64,000 bases of DNA. Source: Candidatus Sulfotelmatobacter sp. Its GTDB lineage: Bacteria; Acidobacteriota; Terriglobia; Terriglobales; Acidobacteriaceae. The stretch covers positions 1-64,000 of the forward strand of contig JAOAPI010000015.1 of assembly GCA_025462865.1 (NCBI GenBank), given 5' to 3'. Of the stretch, positions 10,217 to 20,015 are shown one piece after another (the first letter of the stretch is position 1; each line of letters opens with the position of its first letter). The notes under the pieces are model-generated. The model did not search any database. It was given only the letters and a program-made list of their open reading frames with translations, and had not been told where the DNA came from. The position numbers and the translations under genes were made by a program.

Positions 10217-11122
10217 GTGAATCGACGCCTCTATACTCTTGCCTTTCCGCTCATCGTACTTATTTTTCTCATCTGGACGATTGTCGGTGCAGTCCCTCTC
10301 GCTTCGGCCGCGGCCTGGAGTGTGCGCCCGGAACCGACCCGGCTGGTGAATGGCGGTCCAGTTCTGTTCCAAGTAAAACCTCCATCTAAACTTAAATCTT
10401 TGAGTGGCAAATGGCTTACCCACCAGCTTTCCTTCAATTACGATCCCTCTACGAAAACATGGTTCACCCTGGCAGGCGTAAGCTTCGAGACGTCCCCCGG
10501 CAGATACCCGCTGGAACTAACCGCCGAACTTGCCGGAACCATGGCTCCATTGACGATCACCCGCTCGTTCCTGGTCGGCCGGGCCAAGTATCCCCAAGTT
10601 AGAGTAGAACTGACCGTCGAAAAGAAGTTCACCGAGCCTTCGCCGGAGCAGCAGGCACAAGTCGCGGAAGGCGTAAAGATCAAGCAGGAATACCTTAGCC
10701 GCGTCACGCCGGCCCGTGAGTGGAATGGTAAATTCATAGGCCCCGCCGATGCTGCCATTTCCGACGTCTTTGGCTCTCAACGAATTTTCAACGGCACCGC
10801 TCAACGTCCGCACTTCGGATTGGACTACCGCGTTCCCGCGGGAACTCCCGTGGCCGCCATGAATCAGGGGACGATACTGCTGGCGCGCTTTCTTTATTAC
10901 GAAGGGAACTGTGTCGTAATTGATCACGGGCAGGGACTCCTCACGCTCTACTTTCATCTTTCTGAATTCAAAGTAAAGGAAGGGGACCAAGTAAAGCGCG
11001 GCCAGGAAATAGGATTGAGCGGTGGCACCGGCCGGGCCACCGGTCCGCACCTTCACGTCGCGGTGCGATGGCAGGGGACCTACCTCGACCCTGCGAGCCT
11101 GATACGACTGCGATTGCCGTAA
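10217..11122 (+). CDS. M23-family peptidase (LytM domain), secreted
   Basis: A 301-residue exported protein. An N-terminal hydrophobic stretch (about residues 5-30) serves as signal peptide or anchor. A beta-rich region follows, and then a C-terminal LytM/M23 domain (about 195-295). Zinc ligands are visible as HFGLD (first His and Asp) and the final HLHV, with the catalytic GPHLHVA motif complete, so it should cut peptidoglycan cross-bridges or act in envelope remodelling. The start is GTG at 10217, and no better ATG exists before the signal sequence. It is divergent from the desaturase gene (164-bp gap) and convergent with the sigma54 activator. Confidence 0.9.
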   Translation: MNRRLYTLAFPLIVLIFLIWTIVGAVPLASAAAWSVRPEPTRLVNGGPVLFQVKPPSKLKSLSGKWLTHQLSFNYDPSTKTWFTLAGVSFETSPGRYPLELTAELAGTMAPLTITRSFLVGRAKYPQVRVELTVEKKFTEPSPEQQAQVAEGVKIKQEYLSRVTPAREWNGKFIGPADAAISDVFGSQRIFNGTAQRPHFGLDYRVPAGTPVAAMNQGTILLARFLYYEGNCVVIDHGQGLLTLYFHLSEFKVKEGDQVKRGQEIGLSGGTGRATGPHLHVAVRWQGTYLDPASLIRLRLP

Positions 11123-11208
11123 CGGCAATTTGCAATTAGCGGTTGGTAGCATACAGACAACCTTCGGGCTGACGGCTAAATTGCCAATTGCTGAATGGCT
11201 TGATTCCT

Positions 11209-13173
11209 TTACGCATTTCCCCCCGGAAAATTGCCAAGTCCGCGCGTCTGAATAGCTCGCAACACATCGCGCAGGCTTTCTTTCAACTCGAGATTACGAA
11301 TCAGACGATGAAGATAATTAGGATGCACGCCCAGAATGCGGGCCGCGTCGGCATAGCTGCCTTCGGTCTGCTCCACGGCATCGAGGATCAATTGCTTCTT
11401 CAACTCTTTGACGGCGGCGTGATACTTCGCCTCGGTCATCTCCGGAGCAGGTGGGCGTTCCAGCAATGATTCCGGCAGATCCTCGGGCAGAATCATCTCC
11501 GAGGAGCCGAGAACCAGCGCTCGCTCGATTGCGTTTTCCAGTTCGCGCACATTGCCCGGCCAGTCGTAATTCACGAGACGCGCCAAAGCCTCGCGGGAAA
11601 TTGGACGGGGTTTCACCTTGCAGCGCATCGCATGTTTTTGCACGAAGTGCCGAACCAGCATGGGGATATCTTCCCGTCGCTCGCGCAACGCGGGCATCGT
11701 GATCTTTAACACCGCCACACGGTAATACAAGTCCTGGCGAAAATTGCCGTCGCGCACCGCCTGATCGAGATTGCAATTGGTAGCGGCGATGACACGGATA
11801 TCCACTTTGATGGGATGAGTACCACCGACGCGCTCGAATTCGCGTTCCTGCAGCACCCGCAGCAATTTGACCTGTAGCGCGAGAGGCAACTCCGCGATCT
11901 CGTCGAGAAAAACTACGCCTCCATCGGCGATTTCAAGGCGCCCTTTTTTCTGCGAAGTAGCTCCGGTGAATGCCCCGCGTTCGTATCCAAAGAGATCGCT
12001 TTCCAGTAGCGTCTCTGGGATTGCGGCACAGTTGATCGCCACAAACGGCTTGCTGGCTCGCGGGCTATTTCTGTGGAGCGCCCGCGCCGCCAGTTCTTTT
12101 CCGGTTCCGCTCTCGCCTTCGATCAACACCGTAGATTCGGTGGGCGACACGCGCTTCAGGAATTGGTAAACATCTTTCATGCGCGTGCCTTCGCCCACCA
12201 GGCTTCGCTCCTGGCTGATTTCCACGGTGAGGCGGTCGTTCTCCTGCTCCAGCCAATGCAGGCGCCGGGCGTTTTCCAGGGCGACCGCGGAAATGCCGGC
12301 AATCGCCGTAACCAATTGCAGATGCTCTTCGTTGAGACGATCGCTCAGAGTGTCACTATCGAGATAAACGCATCCGATGACCCGCTGAAACACAGTTAAA
12401 GGCACACACAACAACGAGCGCACTTGCGATGCTGCCAGGCTTTCGATTTCCCGCAAATCATCGCTGCCGGCCACATCGCTGCCTAGCATCGCAATTCCCT
12501 GCTCCAGAACCTGACGTGCTACCGTACGGCTCACCCGGACTAACGGAGTTTTGCCCGCCTGCCGCATGCGGGCGAACATGGAATTGAATTGATGGCCTTC
12601 GCGGTCCGATAAGAGAATTGCGCCCCGACCAGCAGGAACTACTTCAAAAATCAGATCCAGCAATTGCCCCTGCAGGTCGTTGAGCTCCCGAATCGAATGA
12701 ACGATCCGGCTAATTTTGAGCAGCGCGTTCAGATTGCGTGCGACGCGAGAGTTCGCGGGCAACTCGCGCAGTAGCCGGTCAGGCTGCAGATACACAGCAT
12801 CTCTCGGATGAATGATGGTAGTTTCGGCGGTCAGACGAGCGTCCTCGAATTCGACCCGACCTTCCGGCGGGACAATACCATCGTCTTCAAGCAAAAATAG
12901 AAAAGAAGAATCGCCAGCTGCGATTTCGTCCCCATGCTCCAGCCATTTCTCCTCGACCGCGGTTCCGTTCACCAAGGTTCCATTGCGGCTGTCGAGGTCC
13001 CGAATCTGAAATCTGCCATCTTGCCAAGTGACCAGACAATGCTTTCGGGAGATAGAGGGGTCAGTAATTGCGAGCCCATTCGAGCCTTCCCGCCCAATAG
13101 TGATTTCGTGCTCAGACAAAGGAATTGTCGAGTCTTTCAAAGGCCCGGAAATCACCAACAGTCTGGGACGCAA
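11209..13173 (-). CDS. FHA-GAF sigma54-dependent transcription activator
   Basis: A 654-residue bacterial enhancer-binding protein. Domain order: FHA (about 15-95, with IGREGSN and SISRKH for phosphothreonine binding), GAF (about 165-305), AAA+ (about 325-560) and a C-terminal Fis-type helix-turn-helix (about 608-648). In the AAA+ part the Walker A GESGTGKE is at 353-360, the sigma54-contacting GAFTGA loop at 400-405 and Walker B VFLDEI at 421-426, so it should remodel sigma54 RNA polymerase. The FHA domain implies input from a Ser/Thr kinase rather than a receiver. A TTG start (13171-13173) follows GAGG at about 8 nt. Convergent with the M23 gene. Targets are unknown. Confidence 0.93.
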   Translation of the reverse strand: MRPRLLVISGPLKDSTIPLSEHEITIGREGSNGLAITDPSISRKHCLVTWQDGRFQIRDLDSRNGTLVNGTAVEEKWLEHGDEIAAGDSSFLFLLEDDGIVPPEGRVEFEDARLTAETTIIHPRDAVYLQPDRLLRELPANSRVARNLNALLKISRIVHSIRELNDLQGQLLDLIFEVVPAGRGAILLSDREGHQFNSMFARMRQAGKTPLVRVSRTVARQVLEQGIAMLGSDVAGSDDLREIESLAASQVRSLLCVPLTVFQRVIGCVYLDSDTLSDRLNEEHLQLVTAIAGISAVALENARRLHWLEQENDRLTVEISQERSLVGEGTRMKDVYQFLKRVSPTESTVLIEGESGTGKELAARALHRNSPRASKPFVAINCAAIPETLLESDLFGYERGAFTGATSQKKGRLEIADGGVVFLDEIAELPLALQVKLLRVLQEREFERVGGTHPIKVDIRVIAATNCNLDQAVRDGNFRQDLYYRVAVLKITMPALRERREDIPMLVRHFVQKHAMRCKVKPRPISREALARLVNYDWPGNVRELENAIERALVLGSSEMILPEDLPESLLERPPAPEMTEAKYHAAVKELKKQLILDAVEQTEGSYADAARILGVHPNYLHRLIRNLELKESLRDVLRAIQTRGLGNFPGGNA

Positions 13174-13555
13174 GCGGCCTACCTCGCGCGCCCTTCATAT
13201 CATAGTTTGGGCTCAAAAACATTCCCCATGCGAAGTTGTTCCAATATCCGAACAGATAGTGGCTATCCGATCGGATAGTGATCGAGGTCGGCACGGGAAT
13301 GCCGCTACTCCTTAACTGCAACTGGATTTCTACGCTAAATACTTTGCCTAGATAGAGTTGGCAGGGTTCTTGGGTTTCTTCGTAAAGCCGAGCCGAGTGG
13401 CATTCCGCATGCAATCGAGTGTGTGCGGCAATGCTCGGCAAAAAGCGATGGGGGAAGCGCTTTTTGGAATTGTTCTTGCTGAGCTTGCGCAATCAAGGAT
13501 CCGAGGGGCCCCCTCATCGGATCCTTTGATTTTTTGAAATCGATGCCGCGCAGAC
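13174..13555. other. Intergenic region with two hairpins, no supported gene
   Basis: 382 bp between the helicase and the sigma54 activator. Open frames here have no family resemblance and unusual composition, so I call none. It holds a 9-bp perfect stem with a 10-nt loop (13439-13466, CAAAAAGCG/CGCTTTTTG) and a stronger terminator-like stem (13492-13535). The promoter of the activator gene should lie here but I cannot place it. Confidence 0.6.
13492..13535 (+). terminator. Strong intrinsic terminator, plus orientation
   Basis: Stem ATCAAGGATCCGA / TCGGATCCTTTGAT with a small bulge and a G/C-rich loop, followed on the plus strand by TTTTTT. On the minus strand no T-run follows. It therefore suits a plus-strand transcript, although no plus-strand gene is visible upstream; see findings. 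Confidence 0.7.
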
Positions 13556-16500
13556 CTAGCTGGCGACCGCCTCATTCGAGGCCAATGCAGGGACCGCTAC
13601 GGTAGGCAACACGACCGCCACTCCATCGCGATAGGTAATGCTGTTCCCGGAAATCGCGGGCACGCGCTCTCCCGGAACCAGAATCCCCACAAGATTTAGA
13701 GGATCCGCAGCCGACAACGTGACCGTACCCTGTGCCGAGTCGAGTTTGCGCAGAGCTCGTACGGACTCCACTGCGACCGGAAGAGCGAACTGCTCGCCGA
13801 GGAATCCATCGACAAAGCGGCCACCGCGAATCTCGCCTCGGTCTTCCAGCCGTCTAAATCCCATCAGCAATTCGCGCCATGGAGGCAGATTCGCCTCACG
13901 CGCCAGCACGTCCCGGACAACGATGCCATAACGCCTCAGCAGCATCCAGCAAGCGGCTTCGACGGCGCGTGGCCGCTCGACCACTTCCTCGGCATGCAGA
14001 AGAGCCCAACGCCCGGCATTGTGCCGCGGTCGCATCGCGCGGCCGCTGCCCTGCCCGGCTCGCCGTTTGGGATCGATCAGCGATCGCAGATTGTCGAAGC
14101 CATCGGCCGTCACCAGGCCGGCAGCGACAAGTTCCCAGAGAGCCGTCTCGATTTCGGCTTTCAGCTTTTCTGTGCCGCGTACGATATCTGCAAAAAACGA
14201 TGCGCCCCGCTGCCGCAGAAAATCAAGCACCTTCTGGGCTCCGTGGCTCAATCCGTTATTCTTGCCCAGTTCCGCGCCTGGATGTCGCGGCGTCATCCAG
14301 TCGGCATCTTCTCTGATAAAAAATGTGATGGGCGCTACGCTGGTGGGAATCACGCGCCGCTGGCGCGGAGCGGCACCTGGCTCACTGTCTGTTCCACGGC
14401 TAGCATTGGAGTAGTCAAGCGTCGCCGGATGTGGCGACAACCTTCCCCATCCCACGGCTCCGGTTAGACAAAGTTGGTCAAGCCATTTGGGATCGTAATC
14501 CACGATGCGGCGAAACAGAACCTGCCGCTCCCATGCATTGGCCGGAATTTCAAAGCCCTGCAACTGCCGGAGAACTTCGAGAGTACCGCGCTCACCAGAA
14601 ACCTGAGTCCCCGGGGCCACATGCTGCCATTGCAGCAGCCACTGCATAAACTGGGCTGCTGTGACCGGCTCAATCTGTTTGCGCAACGTTGCGACGGTCA
14701 ACCGATGAATGCGCGCCAGGAGCCTTCGTTCGCACCATTCAGTCTCATGCTCGTGTGCGGAGGACTCGGACTGAGCGATAGTTGAAGGCACGGGTACCCG
14801 CGAGGCAATGCCACTGAAGTTTCCCCGAAGGATTGTCCCGCTCGCCTCCATGCGAAGAAGAGCAGCTGAAATGTCAGACGGAGCCAGACCCAAAATTTCT
14901 CCGAGCGTGCTTGCAGTAGTCGGACCCAGATGGGACATCCATCCTGTAACCAGCGTTAGGAAAGCGTCCTCCCGAGTAGGTGCGGCCGCTTCGACATCGG
15001 CTAATGCGGGCTCGAATCGCGCCTCGGGAAACAAAATTGAAAAAGTCTTGGCGCGTTCAGCCGCCACCCAATAGGTTCGTCCGCCCGATATTGCCGATGC
15101 AGCGCGGCCCTCAGCAACCAATCGATCAAAATAAAACTTCCACTGCCCGGTACCGAAACTCACGCCTGCTTCCGGCAACGCCACCAGTGTGTGAAGCACA
15201 TCGTGCAGTTCATCGGCATCGCGGACATCCGGCCAAGCCTCTTCGCGCACTTGGGCGATTGCCGCCGGATCGAGCCCTCCAACTTCTTCCAGCACAGATT
15301 CAGGCAGCATGCGCCGCATCTGCACGGCGCGCGCCCGTCGCTCCTCGAGTGGCGCATCATCAAGATAGGCATATGGATTCGCGTTCAGAATTTCATGCGA
15401 AAACTGTGATGGAACTGGCGTGTCAACTGCGATACAGCGGATTCGTCCGTCGGCCAGGCCGCTCAGAAGAGCCTTCAGCCCATCGAGATCCATCGCCTCG
15501 GTGAGCACATCCTTCATCACTTCTCCAACGAGAGGATGATCGGGAATTTGGCGCTCGCCTTGAATGTTTTCGAAGCAGGCCGCCGCATCAGGAAATACCG
15601 AGGCCAGCAAGTCTTCGGATCGCATGCGCTGAATTTGTGCCGGAACCTTTTTTCCGTTTTGAAAACGCAACAGCGCAAGAGCCCGATTCGCATCCCAGCG
15701 CCAGCGCGTAGCGAAGATTGGAGAATCCAGCGCCGCCTGTTCCAAGATGGGCTGCACCGTCGCTGCCTGCAAAAAATTGAAGACATCGCCCAGCGGAAAA
15801 CTGTGCTGCTCGCTCAAAGCGATATTGAGTCCGTTGTCGGTCGCCGCCGCCTGTAGTTCAAAGTTGAACCCAACGCAGAAGCGCTTCCGAAGAGCAAGAC
15901 CCCAGGCTTTATTGATCCGTCCACCAAAGGGAGCGTGGATCACCAACTGCATGCCGCCGCCTTCGTCGAAGAAGCGCTCCGCAATCACGGTCGTCTGCGT
16001 CGGAACGGCGCCCAGAACCGCACGGCCTTGCAAGATATATTCAATCGTCTGCTCGGCGCCGGAATCATCCAGTCCACATTCCTGCTTCAGCCAGGAAACG
16101 GTTTCGGCGACTTCTGGTTGCGTCGCGGAGAACCCCACGGGAGAAGTGTGCGGCAGCATCTCGCTGATGGTTTGCCGCAGATTTCCGACGTGCTCTGAAA
16201 GTTCCTGGGTTCGGGCTGGCGCTTCACCTCGCCAGAAGGGGACGCTAGGCGGCGCGCCGTGCGCATCCTGCACCAGCACGCGGCCCGCGTTAGTTTCGAT
16301 GCGGCGAATCATCCACGAAGTATTTCCGAGCAGCATGATGTCGCCGCGGTTGCTCTCAACGGCGAAGTCTTCGTCCACAGTGCCTACGACGAGACCGTCC
16401 GGTTCGGCAACAACGGCGTAGAGCGAATTGTCGGGAATCGCGCCGCCGCTGGTGATGGCCGCCAGGCGTGCTCCGCGGCGAGCTCGCAGCTTTGAATTCA

Positions 16501-17944
16501 CTCGGTCGCGGTGGATATACGCGCCATACCGTCCGCGCTTCGAGGCAATGCCCTCGGCCAGCATTTCCAGAACCGCATCGAATGTCGTTCGCGTCAAATT
16601 TCGGTAAGGGTAGGCTCGCCGCACTAAGGCGAACATCTGATCCTCGTCCCACTCTTCGGCCGCACATGCCGCCACAATCTGTTGCGCCAACACATCGAGT
16701 GGCGAATCCGGAATCATCAGGCGGTCGAGATCGCCCTGCCGGATGGCGCGCACCAGGGCCGCGCACTCCAACAGATCATCGCGCGTCGTTGCAAACAAGC
16801 GTCCTTTGGGAACGGCACCGCGCCAGTGACCGGAGCGCCCCACGCGCTGCAAGGTCACAGCTATCGCGCGGGGTGAATTGATCTGAACAACCAGATCTAC
16901 CGTGCCGACATCGATTCCCAATTCGAGTGAAGCGGTTGCCACGAGAACGCGAACCTGGCCTTCTTTCAGTTTTTTCTCGGCAGCCAATCGCAGTTTGCGC
17001 GACAGACTTCCATGGTGCGCCGCCACATGCTCTTCACCGATGCGCTCGCCCAGGTGGTGTGCCACGCGCTCCGCCATCCTCCGGGTATTCACAAAAACCA
17101 AAGTCGACCGGTGTTGTTCCACCAGCGTCACCAGCCGGTTGTAAACCTCGTCCCACATTTCGTTCGAAGCTACCGGCCCGAGCGGCATCGAAGGAACTTC
17201 GACCGCCATATCGAGCGTCCGCTTGTGTCCAATGTTGACGATGACCGGGGCAGGCCGTCCTTCACTGCCGTCAGAGCTGCCGGTAAGAAAGTGCGCGACT
17301 TCTTCAATCGGTTTCTGCGTGGCGGAGAGCCCAATGCGGACCGGCCGTTTGTACGTGAGCGCCTCCAGCCGTTCCAGTGATAGCGTAAGATGTGCGCCCC
17401 TCTTGTCATCGGCCACCGCGTGGATTTCGTCGACGATCAGGGTTTCCACATCACGCAAAATAGCGCGGCTCTTATCGGCCGTAAGCAAAATGTAAAGCGA
17501 CTCCGGAGTAGTCACAAGAATGTGCGGAGGTCGCTTCAGCATGGCGCGCCGCTCATGCATCAGTGTGTCGCCGGTGCGGACCGCAGTGCGAATCTCCGGC
17601 ATGAGCAGCCCGCGTTCTCCAGCCATGGCGAGAATTTCCCCAAGCGGAACCTCCAGGTTCTTCTGAATGTCATTGCCCAATGCCTTCAGGGGAGACACGT
17701 AGAGAACTTCGGTTCGGTCCGCAAGATCGCCTGCAAGCGCTTTTCGGACTAAACGGTCGATGCAGGCAAGAAACGCCGCCAAGGTCTTGCCCGACCCGGT
17801 GGGCGCAGAAATCAGAGTGGTGCGACCCGCAAGAATGTGAGGCCAACCCTGCTCCTGGGGCTCGGTAGGAGTCGAAAAGCGCTGGACAAACCACTCCCTG
17901 ACTAAAGGATGTGCCCAAGCTAAAGAGGAGGGAAGGGACGACAT
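13556..17944 (-). CDS. Lhr-type DEAD/DEAH-box ATP-dependent helicase
   Basis: A very large superfamily 2 helicase, 1462 residues from the ATG at 17942-17944 (MSSLPSSLAWAHPLV). The frame stays open upstream to 18181, but that part runs across kdsC on the other strand and is not coding. Visible motifs: Walker A APTGSGKT (47-54), DEIH (IVDEIHAVADDKRG), the SAT motif (LSATQKP) and motif VI QRVGRSGHWRG. A long Lhr C-terminal region follows with winged-helix segments. Lhr proteins translocate 3'-5' on single-stranded DNA and unwind DNA or RNA:DNA hybrids in repair. Length matches the Lhr family. It is divergent from kdsC with a 100-bp shared promoter region. Confidence 0.93.
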   Translation of the reverse strand: MSSLPSSLAWAHPLVREWFVQRFSTPTEPQEQGWPHILAGRTTLISAPTGSGKTLAAFLACIDRLVRKALAGDLADRTEVLYVSPLKALGNDIQKNLEVPLGEILAMAGERGLLMPEIRTAVRTGDTLMHERRAMLKRPPHILVTTPESLYILLTADKSRAILRDVETLIVDEIHAVADDKRGAHLTLSLERLEALTYKRPVRIGLSATQKPIEEVAHFLTGSSDGSEGRPAPVIVNIGHKRTLDMAVEVPSMPLGPVASNEMWDEVYNRLVTLVEQHRSTLVFVNTRRMAERVAHHLGERIGEEHVAAHHGSLSRKLRLAAEKKLKEGQVRVLVATASLELGIDVGTVDLVVQINSPRAIAVTLQRVGRSGHWRGAVPKGRLFATTRDDLLECAALVRAIRQGDLDRLMIPDSPLDVLAQQIVAACAAEEWDEDQMFALVRRAYPYRNLTRTTFDAVLEMLAEGIASKRGRYGAYIHRDRVNSKLRARRGARLAAITSGGAIPDNSLYAVVAEPDGLVVGTVDEDFAVESNRGDIMLLGNTSWMIRRIETNAGRVLVQDAHGAPPSVPFWRGEAPARTQELSEHVGNLRQTISEMLPHTSPVGFSATQPEVAETVSWLKQECGLDDSGAEQTIEYILQGRAVLGAVPTQTTVIAERFFDEGGGMQLVIHAPFGGRINKAWGLALRKRFCVGFNFELQAAATDNGLNIALSEQHSFPLGDVFNFLQAATVQPILEQAALDSPIFATRWRWDANRALALLRFQNGKKVPAQIQRMRSEDLLASVFPDAAACFENIQGERQIPDHPLVGEVMKDVLTEAMDLDGLKALLSGLADGRIRCIAVDTPVPSQFSHEILNANPYAYLDDAPLEERRARAVQMRRMLPESVLEEVGGLDPAAIAQVREEAWPDVRDADELHDVLHTLVALPEAGVSFGTGQWKFYFDRLVAEGRAASAISGGRTYWVAAERAKTFSILFPEARFEPALADVEAAAPTREDAFLTLVTGWMSHLGPTTASTLGEILGLAPSDISAALLRMEASGTILRGNFSGIASRVPVPSTIAQSESSAHEHETEWCERRLLARIHRLTVATLRKQIEPVTAAQFMQWLLQWQHVAPGTQVSGERGTLEVLRQLQGFEIPANAWERQVLFRRIVDYDPKWLDQLCLTGAVGWGRLSPHPATLDYSNASRGTDSEPGAAPRQRRVIPTSVAPITFFIREDADWMTPRHPGAELGKNNGLSHGAQKVLDFLRQRGASFFADIVRGTEKLKAEIETALWELVAAGLVTADGFDNLRSLIDPKRRAGQGSGRAMRPRHNAGRWALLHAEEVVERPRAVEAACWMLLRRYGIVVRDVLAREANLPPWRELLMGFRRLEDRGEIRGGRFVDGFLGEQFALPVAVESVRALRKLDSAQGTVTLSAADPLNLVGILVPGERVPAISGNSITYRDGVAVVLPTVAVPALASNEAVAS

Positions 17945-18044
17945 TTTACTATTGTAATAGGAAGCAGCGGTTTCGCAAACTATTCGCTTTCGGGTTTGGC
18001 GATACGGCGGGTCGAAGTTTGAGCAAAATGCTAGAATTCCGCCA

Positions 18045-18620
18045 ATGCCAAAACTTTCAGTCCAGGCTCGCGCCCGGAAAATCAAACTTCTACTCTTCGA
18101 CGTAGACGGCGTGCTTACCGACGGAAAGCTATTTTTCCTGCCCCCTGCCGCAGGTTCACAAGCGAGCATGATTGAATTCAAAGGCTTCCATGCTCACGAT
18201 GGCGCATCGATTTCGCTGGCACGTCTCGGCGGCATCAAAACTGGACTCATCACAAAGCGCAATTCGGAAACGGTCGCACTTCGTGCCCGCGATCTGAAAC
18301 TCGAGTACGTCTATCAAGGTGTGCAGGACAAGCGCAAAATTTTTGACGATGTCGTGAAAGCAGCGGGTCTGAAGCCGGAGGAAGCTGCATTCGTCGGCGA
18401 CGACGTAATCGATCTTCCAGCCATGCGCGCGGGAGGACTCGCCATCGCGGTAAAGAATGCGCGCGCGGAAGTGAAGAGAGAAGCTCATTACATAACGCCT
18501 CATGCCGGCGGAGAGGGCGCTTTGCGCGATGCCGTTGAATTCATTCTTAAGGCTCAGGGCAAGTGGAAGGGCGCCGTGGAGGATTACATCGGCGAGAAAA
18601 GTCCGAAAAGAAGCTCTTAG
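18045..18620 (+). CDS. kdsC: 3-deoxy-D-manno-octulosonate 8-phosphate phosphatase
   Basis: A 191-residue HAD-superfamily phosphatase, third step of Kdo synthesis. The catalytic motif is LFDVDGVLTDG (D19 and D21). The central ITKRNSE supplies the motif II Ser/Thr region and KAAGL...VGDDVIDLPAM supplies motifs III and IV. The lack of a cap domain and the short length fit KdsC, which works as a tetramer. An insertion of a few residues follows LFFLP compared with the usual GxIY region. Not adjacent to kdsA (13 kb away) or kdsD (10 kb away). Confidence 0.92.
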   Translation: MPKLSVQARARKIKLLLFDVDGVLTDGKLFFLPPAAGSQASMIEFKGFHAHDGASISLARLGGIKTGLITKRNSETVALRARDLKLEYVYQGVQDKRKIFDDVVKAAGLKPEEAAFVGDDVIDLPAMRAGGLAIAVKNARAEVKREAHYITPHAGGEGALRDAVEFILKAQGKWKGAVEDYIGEKSPKRSS

Positions 18621-18986
18621 CTATTAGCCTTTAGCTCTTAGCTAGCCAACAACACATCTTTGAAATGGAGTGAATGGCTGTTGAGCTAAGAGCTAACAGT
18701 TAACCGCTAAAAGAAAAAACCCATCGGATGCTTGCTTGGGGCGTGCTCGGGTCAGCATCCGACGGGGTACCGTTTCTCCTTACTCACCCTGTTGTTTTCA
18801 GGAGTATGTGAAATGATTAAACCGCAGAACCGCATCAAGTTCCGTCTAGTTTTGTAAAACTTTGTAATTCTTGTCTCTCTACAACTTTGGTATTGCATTT
18901 GAATAACATCAGAGCGCGCATAGAACTGCAGCCAGTCTTTTTAAGCTCGTGTTCTCATGTTAGGGAAGGTCTTGACCAGTTGATCT
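18621..18986. other. Intergenic region with AGCTCTTAGCT repeats and a terminator
   Basis: 366 bp between kdsC and a TPR gene, which converge. The first 90 bases contain tandem variants of TTAGCTCTTAGC (about 18612-18645) that are matched by inverse copies (GAGCTAAGAGCTAA, about 18682-18700), so the region can fold. A minus-strand terminator follows (18711-18766). The remainder, 18767-18986, is AT-richer and holds nothing I can name beyond a 14-codon frame discussed under rejected items. Confidence 0.6.
18711..18766 (-). terminator. Intrinsic terminator, minus orientation
   Basis: On the minus strand the stem GTCGGATGCT / AGCATCCGATGGG (with one mismatch, closed by CCC/GGG) is followed directly by TTTTTTCTTTT. 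It probably ends transcripts of the TPR gene that stops at 18987. Confidence 0.7.
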
Positions 18987-19790
18987 CTAGTCCGGAATGG
19001 CAGGGGCCTTCGACGCCATGAGTTCCGTAAAACGCGGACTCTTTCTCAACTCCGCAAACTCGACGTCTTTGTATACGTTCTTCAGATCTTTATAACCGGC
19101 TTCCATCGCCCTTCTCAAATATTCGAGCGATTGCTCGGACAATCCCATCTTGGCGTACAACTTCGCGACGGTGTAGTTGTAGCGGGCGCGATCCTCGGGA
19201 GAGGGAAGTTGGGCCTGCACGCCGGCGCGTGATGTACGCTCAAACACTGAGGGATCCAACTCAAGAGCATGCTGATAGGCAATTATCGCGGGCTCGAACT
19301 CTCGTTTGGAGAAATAAGCCGCGCCCAGATTACTGAAGAACGAGGCTGAACTGCTGTCTCGTGCGATCGCCTTTTGGTATTGCTTCACCGCGGTTCCGTA
19401 TTTCTTGGCCTCGTAATAAACTACTCCGAGATTGTTATAAGCGTCCGCAAATGCGTGGTCGTTGTGGATGGCGCGCTCGAATGATTTACGCGCCTCCTTA
19501 TAGCGCTGAATCAGGAGTTCGGTGATGCCGATTTTATTCAGCAAGTGCGCGTCGTTCGTCTTCTTGGCCAGCGCTGCCCGGTAATAGTCGAGGGCATCCA
19601 GATAAAGCTTTTCCGAGCGCAACCGATCGGCTTGTAGTTCAAGAGCGGCCACTGTGGCTTCCGGAGCCGGTGGATCGATGCCGCGCATCAGCGGAGGCGA
19701 GATCTGCACTTGCTCGGAATGAGAAACTTGCGCGAGTGTCGCAGTGGAAGAAATCAGAAGGAAAATCAGGCAGGCGTTCCGGCAGGACAT
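18987..19790 (-). CDS. Secreted tetratricopeptide-repeat protein
   Basis: About 267 residues from the ATG at 19788-19790, which gives a clean signal peptide (MSCRNACLIFLLISS then AQVSHSE) and follows a G-rich ribosome binding site. The frame is open further upstream but those codons look non-coding. At least five TPR units run from about residue 45 to 250, including the motif-rich AYNNLGVVYYEAKKY and FFSNLGAAYFSKREF. TPRs mediate protein-protein contacts. The protein should act in the periplasm or on the membrane. Partner and function unknown. Confidence 0.85.
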   Translation of the reverse strand: MSCRNACLIFLLISSTATLAQVSHSEQVQISPPLMRGIDPPAPEATVAALELQADRLRSEKLYLDALDYYRAALAKKTNDAHLLNKIGITELLIQRYKEARKSFERAIHNDHAFADAYNNLGVVYYEAKKYGTAVKQYQKAIARDSSSASFFSNLGAAYFSKREFEPAIIAYQHALELDPSVFERTSRAGVQAQLPSPEDRARYNYTVAKLYAKMGLSEQSLEYLRRAMEAGYKDLKNVYKDVEFAELRKSPRFTELMASKAPAIPD

Positions 19791-20015
19791 ACACCACCCC
19801 CAGGCAACCAGTTCCAATGCAGGCCATTTTGCCACACTTTTGGCCGGATGGCGAAGAAATTTGGATCTGCGGCCTAAAGTGAAGCAATTACTCCCTCGGC
19901 AGGATGCTGTCCCGGGGGTTGTTGGCAGCCGAAGTTTTCCCACTTTCCGTCTTCTGAGCGGATAGTTAACTCCGGACTTTCGAAAATGTCCCCCCCAACA
20001 CATCCGACACACACA

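Noticed and set aside
13112-13492. 126-codon minus-strand frame upstream of the sigma54 activator
   Set aside because: Composition is not protein-like, it overlaps the start of the activator gene and two hairpins, and no domain is visible.
17945-18181. Extension of the helicase reading frame by 79 codons upstream of its ATG
   Set aside because: The extension runs opposite kdsC and has no family similarity; the ATG at 17944 begins the normal Lhr N-terminus.
18813-18857. A 14-codon frame (MIKPQNRIKFRLVL) preceded by AGGAG, possible leader peptide
   Set aside because: Too short to judge, no downstream plus-strand gene, and the neighbouring hairpin is a minus-strand terminator. Could be chance.
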